A stretch of 23,843 nt of DNA from CAZOOA01 sp964581355 (GCA_964581355.1 CAZOOA010000048.1:1-23843); one strand, 5' to 3'. Positions 8,799 to 19,200 are shown, counted from the stretch's first letter. Numbers and translations are program-made. The notes: generated by a model not told the origin, from the sequence alone.

Positions 8799-8874
8799 AA
8801 TTGCCCTCCTTTCATCTCCTGAGAACCTATTTTTTTCTTGACAGGCATTTTTTAATTAAATTTCCCCACCTGAT

Positions 8875-8904
8875 ATTTTATGAACTAATCTTCTCCCTAT
8901 GCAA
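8875..8904 (-). promoter_or_regulatory. Weak candidate promoter for the zinc-ribbon membrane gene
   Basis: On the minus strand: TTGCAT (8904-8899), an 18-base spacer, and TAAAAT (8880-8875). The -10 matches consensus at five of six positions; the -35 is poor. It lies in the 240-base divergent gap upstream of 8798. Confidence 0.3.
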
Positions 8905-8964
8905 TCCTACCATATTCAACCCCTAAAATTATTACCCTGAAACAATCTGGCATTGCCAAATTCA

Positions 8965-9015
8965 TGACACAAATAATGTCAAGTTATTGTTCCAAAAGTC
9001 GATAAATATGATAAA
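8965..9015 (+). promoter_or_regulatory. Candidate promoter and operator-like inverted repeat for the HTH gene
   Basis: TTGTTC (8987-8992), a 17-base spacer and GATAAA (9010-9015) form a plausible promoter 24 bases before the GTG start. Immediately upstream, TGACA (8965-8969) and TGTCA (8977-8981) form an inverted repeat with a 7-base centre. Such repeats are often bound by dimeric HTH regulators, so autoregulation by the downstream HTH protein is possible. Both calls are by eye. Confidence 0.3.
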
Positions 9016-9024
9016 ATATTCTTT

Positions 9025-9030
9025 GAGGAG
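9025..9030 (+). promoter_or_regulatory. Ribosome binding site that fixes the HTH gene start
   Basis: GAGGAG ends 8 bases before the GTG at 9039. The alternative in-frame GTG at 9030 overlaps this site and has no ribosome binding site of its own, so 9039 is preferred. Confidence 0.75.
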
Positions 9031-9038
9031 TGTTATCT

Positions 9039-10574
9039 GTGACCTTTGGACAAAAGCTTGATCTACTCATGAGAATAACCAATACAACAAACATCGCCCT
9101 GGCCCGGAGTGTATCCCTTGATGCTTCCTTTATCAGCCGTTTGCGGAGAGAGATGCGCACTCCTGCCAGGAAGGAGAATTACGTTATGGCCATGGCAGCA
9201 TATTTTGCCCGAAACTGCAGCACTGATTATCAAAGGGCCGGCTTAAGCGAAGCGCTGCAAGTGCCCCTGGATAATTACCCGGAAAATATGGAAGAAGTAA
9301 CGGAATTTATATATAAATGGTTTCTAGAAGAAAAAGGCGGCAACACAAATTCTATTAAAAATTTTGTGGACAATGTAGCACATTTTAAGTTTAATAAAGC
9401 CCCGCAAAGGACCGCCGTGAAAGATCCAAAGGCTAATGGGAGGCTGACATCTGATACAGAAATTTTTTATGGTATAGAGGGTAAACAAGCTGCGGTTCTT
9501 GCTTTTTTATGCCTGGTTTTAAAAAATAAAAAACCTCAAACACTGCTTTTATACAGCGACGAGGATCTGGAGTGGCTAACAGGAAACCGGGAATTTAAAG
9601 CGAAATGGGCAGAGCTCCTGTCCCAGGCCATTATGCAGGGCAGCAGGATAAAAATAATACACAATATAAATCGCAATCTCGATGAAATGCTGTCCGCCAT
9701 CAAGGAATGGATGCCCATTTATATGACAGGTGCCATAGAGCCTTATTACTATCCCAAAATTCGCGATGGTATTTTTAAGCGCACATTGTTTATTGCCCCT
9801 GACACCGCGGCCTTAACTTCAAACTCTATTGAACATGGATCAAAAAATACAGCTAACTTTCTTATCACTAATAAAGATGCCATTACCACCCTGGGCCATG
9901 AGTTTAATGATTTTCTCTCTATCTGTAGACCTCTTATGCATATTTTCACCCCTTCCAGCAGGGAAAACCTTTCCTCCCTCCTTGCAGAATTTGAGAATGA
10001 AAGGGCCGACAGCGCTGTGATAGCCGACGTACCCTCCAGCATAACCCTGCCCCTGGATATTATAAAAAGCATGTGTTCCCGCATGGAGGTTCAAAAGAAA
10101 AATGCCCTGCTCTCTTTTCAACAAAGGCGGGTAAAAAGCTTCGAGGACAACTTGCAAAAACAAAGCTTTACAGAAATAATCACCTACCCGAATATAGAAA
10201 AAATAAGGGCTGAAGAAACCATGTTCATCTTTTCGGATATATATGGCGACTCTATCCTGTACTATACACCAGAGGAATACAGCCGGCACCTTCAAAATAT
10301 TATCCGCTACCTTGACTCCTTTGATAACTACAATGTCTATCTTACCCATGATGACAAGACGGCGGGATATATGCTGTATCTTAAAGAAGATGTCGGCGTA
10401 ATTGTGGGAAAAACCACGCTGCCCTCGGTTATTTTTGCCATCAATGAAAGTAACTTGACCGCCGCTTTTTGGGATCATGCCAGGCTTTCCATGAACAAAA
10501 AAGCAAAAAACGAAACACAAAAGAAAAAGACTATTGCCGAAATTGAAAGGATTATTGAAAAGCTGGAAGCATAA
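9039..10574 (+). CDS. Large XRE-like helix-turn-helix protein of unknown function
   Basis: A 511-residue protein using a GTG start. Residues 1-60 read as a lambda-repressor/XRE-like helix-turn-helix (about 12-42: NIALARSVSLDASFISRLRR, followed by TPARK), so DNA binding is likely. The remaining 450 residues have no motif I recognise. They are mixed alpha/beta with patches such as LLLYSDEDLEWL, IKIIHNINRNLDEM, MTGAIEPYYYP and FIFSDIYGD, and they end in a Lys-rich helix. No membrane segment, kinase or nuclease motif is evident. It is monocistronic: divergent from the zinc-ribbon membrane gene and followed by a 438-base gap with a terminator. The large extra region could be an effector-sensing module, but this is inference. 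The target is unknown, with the upstream inverted repeat as one candidate. Confidence 0.88.
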   Translation: MTFGQKLDLLMRITNTTNIALARSVSLDASFISRLRREMRTPARKENYVMAMAAYFARNCSTDYQRAGLSEALQVPLDNYPENMEEVTEFIYKWFLEEKGGNTNSIKNFVDNVAHFKFNKAPQRTAVKDPKANGRLTSDTEIFYGIEGKQAAVLAFLCLVLKNKKPQTLLLYSDEDLEWLTGNREFKAKWAELLSQAIMQGSRIKIIHNINRNLDEMLSAIKEWMPIYMTGAIEPYYYPKIRDGIFKRTLFIAPDTAALTSNSIEHGSKNTANFLITNKDAITTLGHEFNDFLSICRPLMHIFTPSSRENLSSLLAEFENERADSAVIADVPSSITLPLDIIKSMCSRMEVQKKNALLSFQQRRVKSFEDNLQKQSFTEIITYPNIEKIRAEETMFIFSDIYGDSILYYTPEEYSRHLQNIIRYLDSFDNYNVYLTHDDKTAGYMLYLKEDVGVIVGKTTLPSVIFAINESNLTAAFWDHARLSMNKKAKNETQKKKTIAEIERIIEKLEA

Positions 10575-10636
10575 AGCACAAAATTAACTCCCTTTAGAAA
10601 GGTACACATATACGTTACTTCATCAAAAAATTGTTA

Positions 10637-10769
10637 TCAATAAGGAAGCTGTTCAGAACCACATTCCAAACATCTGGCAGAACTTCCGGGGTGATCCTCT
10701 TTAGAACCCCATAAATCCCCACCACAAAATTTGCAAGTTCCTTTTATTTCGAATAGTCCCCTTTTCCAT
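10637..10769 (-). pseudogene. Possible frame-broken zinc-ribbon mini-gene
   Basis: On the minus strand, 10735-10637 encodes a 32-residue tail starting CKFCGGDLWG, with a second pair RCLECG, and ending at TGA. The Cys-x2-Cys...Cys-x2-Cys spacing is that of a small zinc ribbon. This frame has no ATG, GTG or TTG before the upstream stop at 10789-10787. An ATG at 10769 lies one base out of frame; removing one A from the AAAA run just before the first Cys codon would join them into a protein of about 43 residues. It could be a decayed gene, a sequencing error, or translation from a rare ATA start at 10747. The ribosome binding site is weak. Nothing can be said about function. Confidence 0.35.
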
Positions 10770-10773
10770 ATAT

Positions 10774-10808
10774 CTTTCGTCTGTCGTCAGACGAAAGCCT
10801 TTTGGCTT
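10774..10808. repeat. Two overlapping, mutually exclusive hairpins
   Basis: CTTTCGTCTG (10774-10783) and CAGACGAAAG (10788-10797) form a perfect 10-base-pair stem with loop TCGT. A second stem, AAGCC (10795-10799) with GGCTT (10804-10808), loop TTTT, uses the same bases as the end of the first, so both cannot form at once. Neither is followed by a T tract, so a simple terminator is not supported. Confidence 0.6.
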
Positions 10809-10839
10809 AGTATCAAGAATATTTTGGGGATCTCAAATA

Positions 10840-10869
10840 AAAAACCACAGTTTTAAAACCGTGGTTTTT
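10840..10869. terminator. Strong hairpin terminator downstream of the HTH gene
   Basis: AAAAACCACAGTTTT (10840-10854) is followed directly by AAAACCGTGGTTTTT (10855-10869): 14 of 15 positions pair, and the remaining one is A-C on the plus strand or G-U on the minus strand. T-rich sequence lies on both outer sides, with the longer run on the minus strand. It can end transcription from 9039 and also any leftward transcript. Confidence 0.7.
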
Positions 10870-11012
10870 ACTTTAATTATTATAAATTTAGCAGGATAAT
10901 CATGGGTATGAGTAGAATGAACGAATGGATAGAATGAAACCACATGACATGAAAAGTTATGATCATGAACATATACCCTGCAAGTTACAAATAAGCTTAC
11001 AGGAGGCAAATT

Positions 11013-12953
11013 ATGTCCCAAGATAATGACAGGTTGAAGGAAAGCGAAGCTAAATTTCGAACTTTTGTAGAAAAATCCAGCGATATTATATTTACAGTAA
11101 CAGAAGAAGGTATCTTTGATTACGCTTCCCCAAACTGGAAAGATTTGCTAGGTCATGATACTTCAGAAGTAACCGGAAGAACTCCTGCCGACTTTACGCC
11201 TGAAGAGGACGCTAAAAAATGCTTCGAATATTTAAAAAGAACTCTACAGGGCGAAGAAATGCCCGAAGGAGTAGAATATAGAGTATACCACAAAGATGGA
11301 AATGTTAAATGGCATGCAACTAAAGGTTCCATTATAAAAGGAGATAGCGGAGAAAAAAAGTTTATAGGAGTTGCCCGGGATATAACCAGGCGCAAGGAGA
11401 TAGAGGAATCCCTTAACCACCAGCTCCGGTTTCAGAAAATGGTCTCCGATATATCTTCTTTTTTTGTGAGGCTGCCCACCCATCAATTAGAAGAAGGTAT
11501 TAACCATGCTTTAAAGCTTATCGGTGAGTTTTTCCAGGTAGACCGCAGTTATGTGTTTCAATTTTCGGATGATGGGCAAACAATGAGCAATACATTCGAA
11601 TGGTGTGCAGATGGTATAGAGCCACAAAAAGATAGAATTCAGGATTTCCCTGTAAGCAATCTTCCCTGGATAGTAGAACAAATCAGGACTAAAGATTATG
11701 TCCATATCCCTGATGTAGAAAACTTGTTACCGGAAGCTGAAAAAAGGGAATTGAAGTCCCAGGGCATACAATCCCTTTTATGTATACCCATGATAAAAAA
11801 CATTGAAGTTATTGGCTTCCTGGGTTTTGACGCTGTAAGGGAAAAGAAGGCGTGGACTGAAAGCCAAATAACACTCTTAAAAGTTGTAGCAGAACTAATA
11901 TCCAGCACCCTTTCAAAGTCCCAGATAGAAGAAAAAATACGCTACTTAAGCTTCCATGATAAGCTAACCGGCCTTTACAACCGCACTTATCTGGAGGAAG
12001 AGATGAAAAGACTGGATACCAAAAGGCAACTGCCTATCAGTATCATCATGACCGACCTGAATGGGCTTAAATTAGTAAATGACACTTTCGGACATTGTAA
12101 GGGAGACGAAATGCTGCAACACGCATCAAATATCTTAAAAAATTCCTGCCGTAGTGAAGATATTATAGCCCGCTGGGGCGGCGATGAATTTATAATTTTC
12201 TTACCCCGTACCACAAAAGAAGAGGCCTGGACCATATGCAAAAGAATAAAAAACAGGTGCAGCGAATATTACGTGAAAGATGTACCTGTTTCCATGGCCA
12301 CAGGTGCTGCCAGTAAGGACAATACAGAAACAAACCTGTCAGAGGTTTTAAAAGAAGCAGAGAATAATATGTATAAGCATAAACTTGGCGAAAGCCAAAG
12401 TGCAAGAAACGCAGTGATAAATAATTTACTGAAAACGCTAGAAGAGAAAAGCTATGAAACAAAAGCCCATACCCGACGCATGCAAACATTTGCTTATGAT
12501 ATCGGCGAAAAGATAGATCTTAATGACCTGGAACTAAGCCGATTGCACCTTTTAATCACCTTACATGATATAGGGAAGATAAACATTACTAAAGAAATTT
12601 TAACCAAAAAAGATTATCTAACCTATGATGAATGGATTATAATAAAAAAACATCCGGAAATCGGTTACCGCATAGCCCGGGCCTCAGATGATTTTGCCCA
12701 TGTGGCTGAAGATATTTTAGCCCACCACGAGCACTGGGAGGGCACGGGTTACCCCCGGGGGTTAAAGGGAAAAGAAATACCTCTCTTGGCCAGGATTGTT
12801 TCCATAGCCGATGCTTACGAAGTAATGACCAGCGGCAGGCCCTACAAAAAAGCTATGCCCCAGAGGGAAGTGGTAGCTGAACTGAAGAGGTGTGCCGGCA
12901 CCCAGTTTGACCCGGAACTGGTGGATATCTTTCTCTCCGTTTTGAAAAACTAA
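11013..12953 (+). CDS. PAS-GAF-GGDEF-HD-GYP cyclic-di-GMP turnover protein
   Basis: A 646-residue cytosolic paralogue of the protein at 5663. In order: PAS (about 8-128), GAF (140-300), GGDEF (306-460) and HD-GYP (470-640). The cyclase motif RWGGDEF (387-393) and inhibitory-site RxxD (Arg380, Asp383) are intact. The eight residues matching the HD-GYP metal site are kept: Glu482, His486, His518, Asp519, His547, His571, His572 and Asp600. One change is seen in the signature: HHEHWEGTGYP has Glu576 where the family and the neighbouring paralogue have Asp. The whole protein aligns with the other copy by eye except that the cysteine-containing PAS2 is absent. AGGAGG lies 6 bases before the ATG. 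Both synthesis and breakdown of cyclic-di-GMP are possible; the dominant activity is unknown. Confidence 0.95.
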   Translation: MSQDNDRLKESEAKFRTFVEKSSDIIFTVTEEGIFDYASPNWKDLLGHDTSEVTGRTPADFTPEEDAKKCFEYLKRTLQGEEMPEGVEYRVYHKDGNVKWHATKGSIIKGDSGEKKFIGVARDITRRKEIEESLNHQLRFQKMVSDISSFFVRLPTHQLEEGINHALKLIGEFFQVDRSYVFQFSDDGQTMSNTFEWCADGIEPQKDRIQDFPVSNLPWIVEQIRTKDYVHIPDVENLLPEAEKRELKSQGIQSLLCIPMIKNIEVIGFLGFDAVREKKAWTESQITLLKVVAELISSTLSKSQIEEKIRYLSFHDKLTGLYNRTYLEEEMKRLDTKRQLPISIIMTDLNGLKLVNDTFGHCKGDEMLQHASNILKNSCRSEDIIARWGGDEFIIFLPRTTKEEAWTICKRIKNRCSEYYVKDVPVSMATGAASKDNTETNLSEVLKEAENNMYKHKLGESQSARNAVINNLLKTLEEKSYETKAHTRRMQTFAYDIGEKIDLNDLELSRLHLLITLHDIGKINITKEILTKKDYLTYDEWIIIKKHPEIGYRIARASDDFAHVAEDILAHHEHWEGTGYPRGLKGKEIPLLARIVSIADAYEVMTSGRPYKKAMPQREVVAELKRCAGTQFDPELVDIFLSVLKN

Positions 12954-13130
12954 CAGTATCTATATTAATTATTATCCAAAGCCAACTACCTTTGGGAGTT
13001 AATAAATAAGAAAGAGCCCGCGTGCGTTTGTCGAGAGCTCTCTCAAATGCCAGAAGTCTTTTTTTGCCGTTGCTATTTCCTTTCGGATTTTTCCCCAAGT
13101 AATACCTCGACCTTAAGTGCTTCCAGCTTA

Positions 13131-13145
13131 TTACAATCATTGTAA
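13131..13145. repeat. Perfect 15-base palindrome downstream of both converging genes
   Basis: TTACAAT-C-ATTGTAA, in the 263-base gap between the ends of the plus-strand GGDEF-HD-GYP gene and the minus-strand TcA gene. On the minus strand it is preceded by a weaker pairing, ACAAAT with ATTTGT. It has no adjacent T tract. It may be a regulator site or an RNA hairpin; the sequence does not decide. Confidence 0.5.
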
Positions 13146-13216
13146 CAAATTTTTGCCAATTTGTAAATCCCTCGAAGAAATTAATACCCGTAATAGAACA
13201 AAGAACCCTATCTTAA

Positions 13217-16200
13217 TCACTGAAGGCTAAACCGGATCAACAGGTATGCACTTACCAGGTCGGACTCTTGTAAACTTTGAAAGTCCGGAATGTCGTCTTT
13301 CTTAAGCTTAACCTGCCATTCCCCCAGCACAGGTGTACCAGGGAAGATATCAGCCTTCTCCATGTGATGCATATCACCGAAAACAGGATTTTTGTTCATA
13401 ATTTCAATGTCAGCCGCTCCGTGACCTGGAAGCTGCAGGTTAACTTCAAAGCTCCCATCATGCGAACTTTCCACCATCAGATCCACCCTGGTTAGATGGG
13501 CGGTCTTGTTACGCGCATAAAACGGCAGGTGCTCTGGCTTCAGACTGAAGCTTAAGACCTGGTGGGCATGACCGCCAGCGTGGAAAAAGCGATGCCATTC
13601 ACTGCCGAACTCGTGGTTCAGGAAAAACAACCGCACTCCGCTTTCAGGCAGCACGGCAGCAAGGTTGTCCCTGGCCGCATCCGCCAGGGCAGGACTGCCG
13701 GGAGCTGCCGTATAACTTATGTGCATGATGACATCGGAAATTGTGGAAATGTCAAAATGATTGTTCTCTTTAGGGAGGCTTATGGACCATTCACTTACTG
13801 CGCCGGCCCCCTCGAAGGGCAGAAAACGCTCGTCATTAAAGTTCAATTCGAACATACCGGCATCGTTCCGGGCAGTGCTGGTGGCAATAGAGCGGATGGG
13901 AACCGGGTTGCGGGCAAAACGGGTATCGTTACCTGCCAGTGGATCGCCGTAGCCGCCGGCCACCTCATCGGTCAAGCGCACCCCGTTATTCGTTAAAGAC
14001 AAGGTGCAGTTCACGCCGGTGTAAGGACCCACCACACACGGAATGCTGATGGAAACCGACTTTATGCGCCGGCGGTAGTGGCCTGGATAATCCATGTCCA
14101 GCAGCCACTCTGGCAGGGCGATATTGCAAGCCCCAGTAAGCTTGAGCTCCAAAAGCTTCTGGGGGAAATAATGCATCAGCGAAACGTGTTTGGTCAGCTC
14201 CAACTCTCTTTTGTTCAAGTCAAGGTAGGCAGCCTCCATGCGGTTGAGATCGTTGGCCAGTTTTTCGCCGGCCAACAGACCTTTCTTCAGGCTATCCCAG
14301 TAGCCGAACTGAATATAATTTGTATCCGCTTTTCCCAGCTCCAACTGGAAAGTTCCCTCAGCCCGCTTGGCCATATCGTAGGCCAGCTGGTAGCTCTGGA
14401 AATAGACGGTAGCCAGCCGGCTCACCATCCAGTCGTAGAGTTGCTGGTTGGTGTACTTGCTGCGCATGTATTCTTCCACCGCCTGAGACTGCTCGATTTG
14501 TAGCTGCTGGTTCTCCAGTTCTTTCTCGGCGATGGCGTGTCGGATGCGGGCTGCTTCGATCTGCTTGTTCAACTGCTCCACCTCAATGGCTGCCAGGCGG
14601 CCTTGAAAGTCCCATTCCTCCTGGCGTCGCTGGTAGCCAGCGATGGTCCCCACCATTGAAGAACTTTGCGACAGAATCGAACCCAAATGTGCAAGAGCAC
14701 TATTGGATGCCTGCATGGAGCGTGCAATGTTATCTGTTCCCCAGGTTGTCGTAACATGGGCCGATCCGCCAAACCCTGAAATACCGCTACTAAAACTGGG
14801 TGCCAGATAGAAATTGGCAGCTATTATTTCGCTTATGGCCAGCCCACCGCTCACAATGATGGACCCGGTAGCCAGCGCATCTGATACATTCTCAAGCATA
14901 TTCATGAACTCCTTACCCTCATAATAGTTCTTCCTCTCTTCCGCCGAATCCCTGGCTTTTTCCAGCCCGGCCCGGGTCTGTTGCGCTTCGTCAATCTGCT
15001 GTTTGCGCACCACTTCAATTGCCTCCAGCAGGTCAAGCTCTTGCACAGAGCGAAGCAGGGCCAGCTCCTCAGCGTCCCTCTTCTCCAGAACTGATAGCAA
15101 TTTGTCGCCAAGCACTTTAACCTGGCCGATAAATTCCCTTGCCTTTTGTGCCAGGATACGGAAGTGATATTGAGACTGGGGCACCGCAGTATCGGAGAGC
15201 ACACTGCTCAGGTCCACTCCAGCTGCGGCAGCCTTGACCAGCAGCGCCGGGTCAATAGGCGGCTGGAATAGCGGGAGCTGCCGCATGACTCCTTCAATGT
15301 TCATGCTGTGGCGGATCTTAAAAAGGCGATCTTCCACAGTATCCCAGTAACCCAGCAAACGATCGTTGCCAGGAATGCAAAAATAGAACATATCCAGCTG
15401 TGGTAGTGGTTCACTGCCTTCCTCCGTGGAGACAACCTGAACCGGTGTCTCCAGGAAATTTTCCAGCAGCACCTCCACACGGCTGTTACCAAATATATCA
15501 AAACCCTTTTCGGCAGCCAGCTCGTTGTAGCTGTAATCGGGTCGATCAACGGGGGGAACCTTGACCGGACGGCGTCCCAGCAGCTCGTAGGCCAATATAT
15601 ACAACATGGTGGCTTCATTGACAGACTCAATGGTATCCTGTCGGAAAAGCTGGTCTCCCCAGGCAATCAGGTTGTCAATATATTTCATAACCACAGCCTT
15701 CTGATATGCTACTGGACGGTAGCGGGCGATGAGATGGGGTTTGAAGGGGTTGTTCTTCCAATCCATCACCTGCTTGGCATTGCCGTTGATATTCTTCAGC
15801 AGTTCATGGATGCGCTGCCTGCGATAGTCCTCGCTGTTCTGTTCATAGAACGGTTTTGTGATCCAGTAGCGCTGCGGCACACTTAAGGCCTGGACACTGG
15901 TGGGATCGAAGATGTAATGGAACCACTCCATCGCCTCCTCAAAACGCTGGTTCTGGCTCAACTTGCAGGCTATCAGGAAGGGGGCGTGGAAAAAAATTTC
16001 CCAGTTGTATATGGAATATGCGCCGTCCCTGCTAAAATCGACGATATCCCGCACTGCCGTAGTATCTGCTTTATTGGGCCAAACAGGCTCATAGACAGCA
16101 TTAAAATCAAAGCTGTTACCCGGATAGTAGCTGTGGGGGTAGAGCTGGATATGGCGGTTGAGCAGGCCCTCCATCCCGGAGCGGTTCAGTTCACGAGTAA

Positions 16201-19200
16201 AAAGGTCAGTGTACGGATGATCAAAAGGGTAGATGTTGTGCTTCAGACTCTGCAGAGCCAGGTTGTCGCCCAGGTTGAATGTCTGACACTCCGGACGCAT
16301 AAGAAAGGTCCTGGAGCTGTCCTGGTAGAAGAAAGGCGCCCGCGTACCTGCCGCCGCATCAAACTGGATCTGGTGTTGCGAAAAGAAAAGCTCAAAGGGA
16401 TCCTTTGCCCCCTTCAGCACTGTACGTACGGCGGAGCTTTCCAGGATTTTCAGCTCATTGGGATTGGAACTGTTATTGACCAGGCGGTTATTATGGTAGC
16501 GCATACCCACCGGCAGCCTTAGGCGCGGTGCAATTTCATAGGGTCCCGACAGACAGCCGGTGGCCCGGCCGGCGTCCCCAAAGCTATCCTGCACGTAGCG
16601 GTGGGATGTGGTACTGAATAACTGGTCGCTGGCGAACCCTTCGCTGTTCAGGATACGGTAATGTCCGGCCAGGGGTTTCAGCTTTATATCAACCACATCG
16701 CCATCAAAGATAAAGGAGGATGAATGCCAGGGCCGGCTTTCCTCATGGTAGTCGGTGGAAGTTAGCCTGCGGTAGCTATTGGAGTAAGGGTCATAGAAAG
16801 TGGCGTTATTAAACTCCTGCGAAGTGGAAATGTAAATATCCAACCACAGCAGGTTTTCCCTGCTCTTGTAACGGGGCTTGAGATTATAGGAATACAGGGG
16901 CCTCTCCCAGGGGTGAATGAGCTTTAGGCGAGATATTTTTTTGGAGCTCCAGCCCTCCAGGGTGTACACGCTCCAGGCAAGCTGGATTTCCAGCTTTTTT
17001 GGCGCTTCAGGGATGTCTTCCGGTATATCCGAAGCTTTTGCAGGTGGCTGTTTCTTTACTTTTTGCGGCTTTTCTACAAAGATCGGCCAGAACAGGTGGA
17101 GCTTGCGGTTGTAAACAACCGGGGCAACGTGATCACCCGTAATCTCCAGATCAATCTTATCCCATGCAGACCAGGTATCATAGTTCAGGTCGAACTGACG
17201 GTAGTAATAGACAGCGGGCTGTGACCTGGTCCGGCCAATAACATGCAGTACATTTATACCGGGCAGGTTATCGTCGTGCAAATTATCGCCATCATCAACC
17301 TGGTGGTAAACCCCTGCAACCTCCAGGTGCGCTACCTCGTGAACCTTTTGCAAATAGTGACGAAGCGTGGCCTCAGCGTTTTCGTGTGTGATATCCGATT
17401 GCACAAGCTCGTTCTCCAGTTCCTTGAAGAACGGTGATTTATCATCCCTGAGCTCCGGCTCAATCCAGTTCTCCGGATAGAGAAATACCTTGCGGTTGGC
17501 TTCCCAGATCCGGTAGTTTTTCATCCACTTCCACTGGCGCCAGCTGTTTTCCGATACCCTTTCTTCCCGCTCCTCCCGGGATACCTGGATATAAGGTTGT
17601 TCCAGGTTAAGGAAGCAGCGTTGCACAAACATCTGCACTGAACTGATGGCCTGCTTGATTCGGGAAGTCATCACGATGGCGCTCATTTCCACATCAATCA
17701 GAAAATAACCAAGAAGATCGTGGGCATCCCGCCATCTCCTGGGGTTGGCATACTTCTTGCCGCCGGACAGAATCTCAACTTCCTGGGGTTCCTTGCGCCA
17801 CGAGTACTCCAGCAGAAAACTTATCAGCGCATCGCGCTTTTTCTCGCGCATCTCGTCCTGCAGCGGTGTTAACTTACTTAACCAGACAGCAGTATCGTAT
17901 TTGGATCTGGTGGCCTGCCTGACCTGCTGTGAAATGTTGAACTGCGTGTTATCAGCATCACTGTCCCGGTTTGCCCAGCCCACCAGTATGCCCGCTGCCG
18001 CTCCAATACGCCGGGAATGTTTAAAACACTTTTCCAAGCGAAGATAGGTATCCACCTCCGTATAGTCGGAAGAGAGCCCCTGTTTGAGTTTTAGGCCGAT
18101 ATGGAGCGCCTCCAGATCCGAAACAGGCCAGGAGGTGAGCAGGTTAAGGGCATCACGCAGTTTAGCAAAGCCTGTTTCCGGGTCGGCTGCAAGCTCAAAA
18201 ATCTCCGGAAGGGATATCCCTTCCTGTTCGGGGCATTGGGACTTGAAATAAAGCCATTTTTGCAGTCTCAGCCAGCCGGGGAAAAGAGGTTCTTCCGGTT
18301 GGGCCTTTACCGGCAGCGCGTTCATGTCAAGCAGTTTGTAAGCGGCAGCATTCTTCAGTAACCAGGAAAGGTCATCTTTTTGCTCAATGTCATGGCGCCT
18401 GACCAGCAGCACAGTTTTGTGCAGAAAGCGATAAGTCGCATACAGGTCCGGGAAGTTTTCCAGCGTAACAGGAGTCTTGTACCGGTTGTCACTGTCCTTT
18501 TCCATAAGCCTGGGATCCTGGAAGTGGACCAGCAGGACGCTACCCAGCTCCAGGCGGGTCAACAGCAGCAAGGCCTGTTCATCTGTCAGCATAAAGCTGC
18601 CGGCAACCTGGGAGACAATCTGGCCCTCGTTCTGGCCCGCAGGGCTGCTGCGCAGTGTTTCCCGCAAGCCTTCGATCTTCTGCGTTATGACATCTTCCCG
18701 GAGTCCGCAGGGGGAATCAGGGCAAAGGGTAAACAGGTATTCCAGTTCCTGAATAGTCAGCCCAGAGTTTTTAATCCACTGGTGTATCTCAATCAGGCCC
18801 AGGATATCCCGGGGTGAGCCAAAGTAACCGGTACCCCCGGTAAGTTCTTTCAGTGTAAGCAAATCTCTTACGGTAACTTTCAAGCTCCGGGCCAGGGTCA
18901 CCAGGCCGTACAGGAGATTGAGGTTGCTCAGTGTAAGTTTTCCACCGGTAACTTCCAGCAGTAAAGCCAGCTCTGTTTCCGTAACGGCAAGGGCAGCCAG
19001 CAGGGTGCCCCTGTGCTCCTTAAGCTCTTCGTTTCCGCTTAAAGGCAGGGAAAACTTGCTGTCAACCGGGTCCGTTACAGCCCGGTTCTGGAACAGCTGA
19101 TGGTAAAGGGGCATGATCTTGACCTCGGGTTCATCTGGCTTGTTGCGGATCTCTGTATTTAGCTGGTGAAAAAAACTAAGAGCCGCCTCCAGGGGTAATC

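Larger units (their letters stand above)
10575..11012. other. 438-base intergenic region with hairpins and a broken mini-gene
   Basis: No intact conventional gene is present. Reading left to right it holds a minus-strand zinc-ribbon reading frame apparently broken by one base (10637-10769), two overlapping hairpins (10774-10808), a strong terminator-like palindrome (10840-10869), a TAGAATGAA direct repeat with a 17-base period (10913-10921 and 10930-10938), and the ribosome binding site AGGAGG (11001-11006) of the next gene. I could not identify a convincing promoter for that gene. Confidence 0.7.

Noticed and set aside
9030..9038. GTG at 9030 as the start of the HTH protein
   Set aside because: It overlaps the GAGGAG ribosome binding site that serves the GTG at 9039 and has none of its own.
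9840..10520. A 226-residue minus-strand open frame
   Set aside because: It lies entirely inside the well-supported HTH gene on the other strand, has no ribosome binding site and its protein has no sensible domain pattern.
12976..12995. CCAAAG/CTTTGG hairpin after the second GGDEF-HD-GYP gene
   Set aside because: Only a 6-base-pair stem with an 8-base loop and no T tract; insufficient for a terminator call.
13005..13047. A possible minus-strand terminator for the TcA gene (GAGAGCTCTC palindrome with TTTCTTATTT nearby)
   Set aside because: The outer stem is short and mismatched with a long loop; not strong enough to call.
12853..13140. A 95-residue minus-strand frame in the gap after the last GGDEF gene
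   Set aside because: It overlaps the end of the plus-strand gene, lacks a ribosome binding site and shows no known domain.
13073..13159. A 28-residue minus-strand frame (TTG start, GAGGG upstream) after the TcA gene, containing CYNDCNKLEALKVE
   Set aside because: It is short, with a weak start and no recognisable family, and a competing longer frame covers the same bases. It could be a remnant but cannot be supported.
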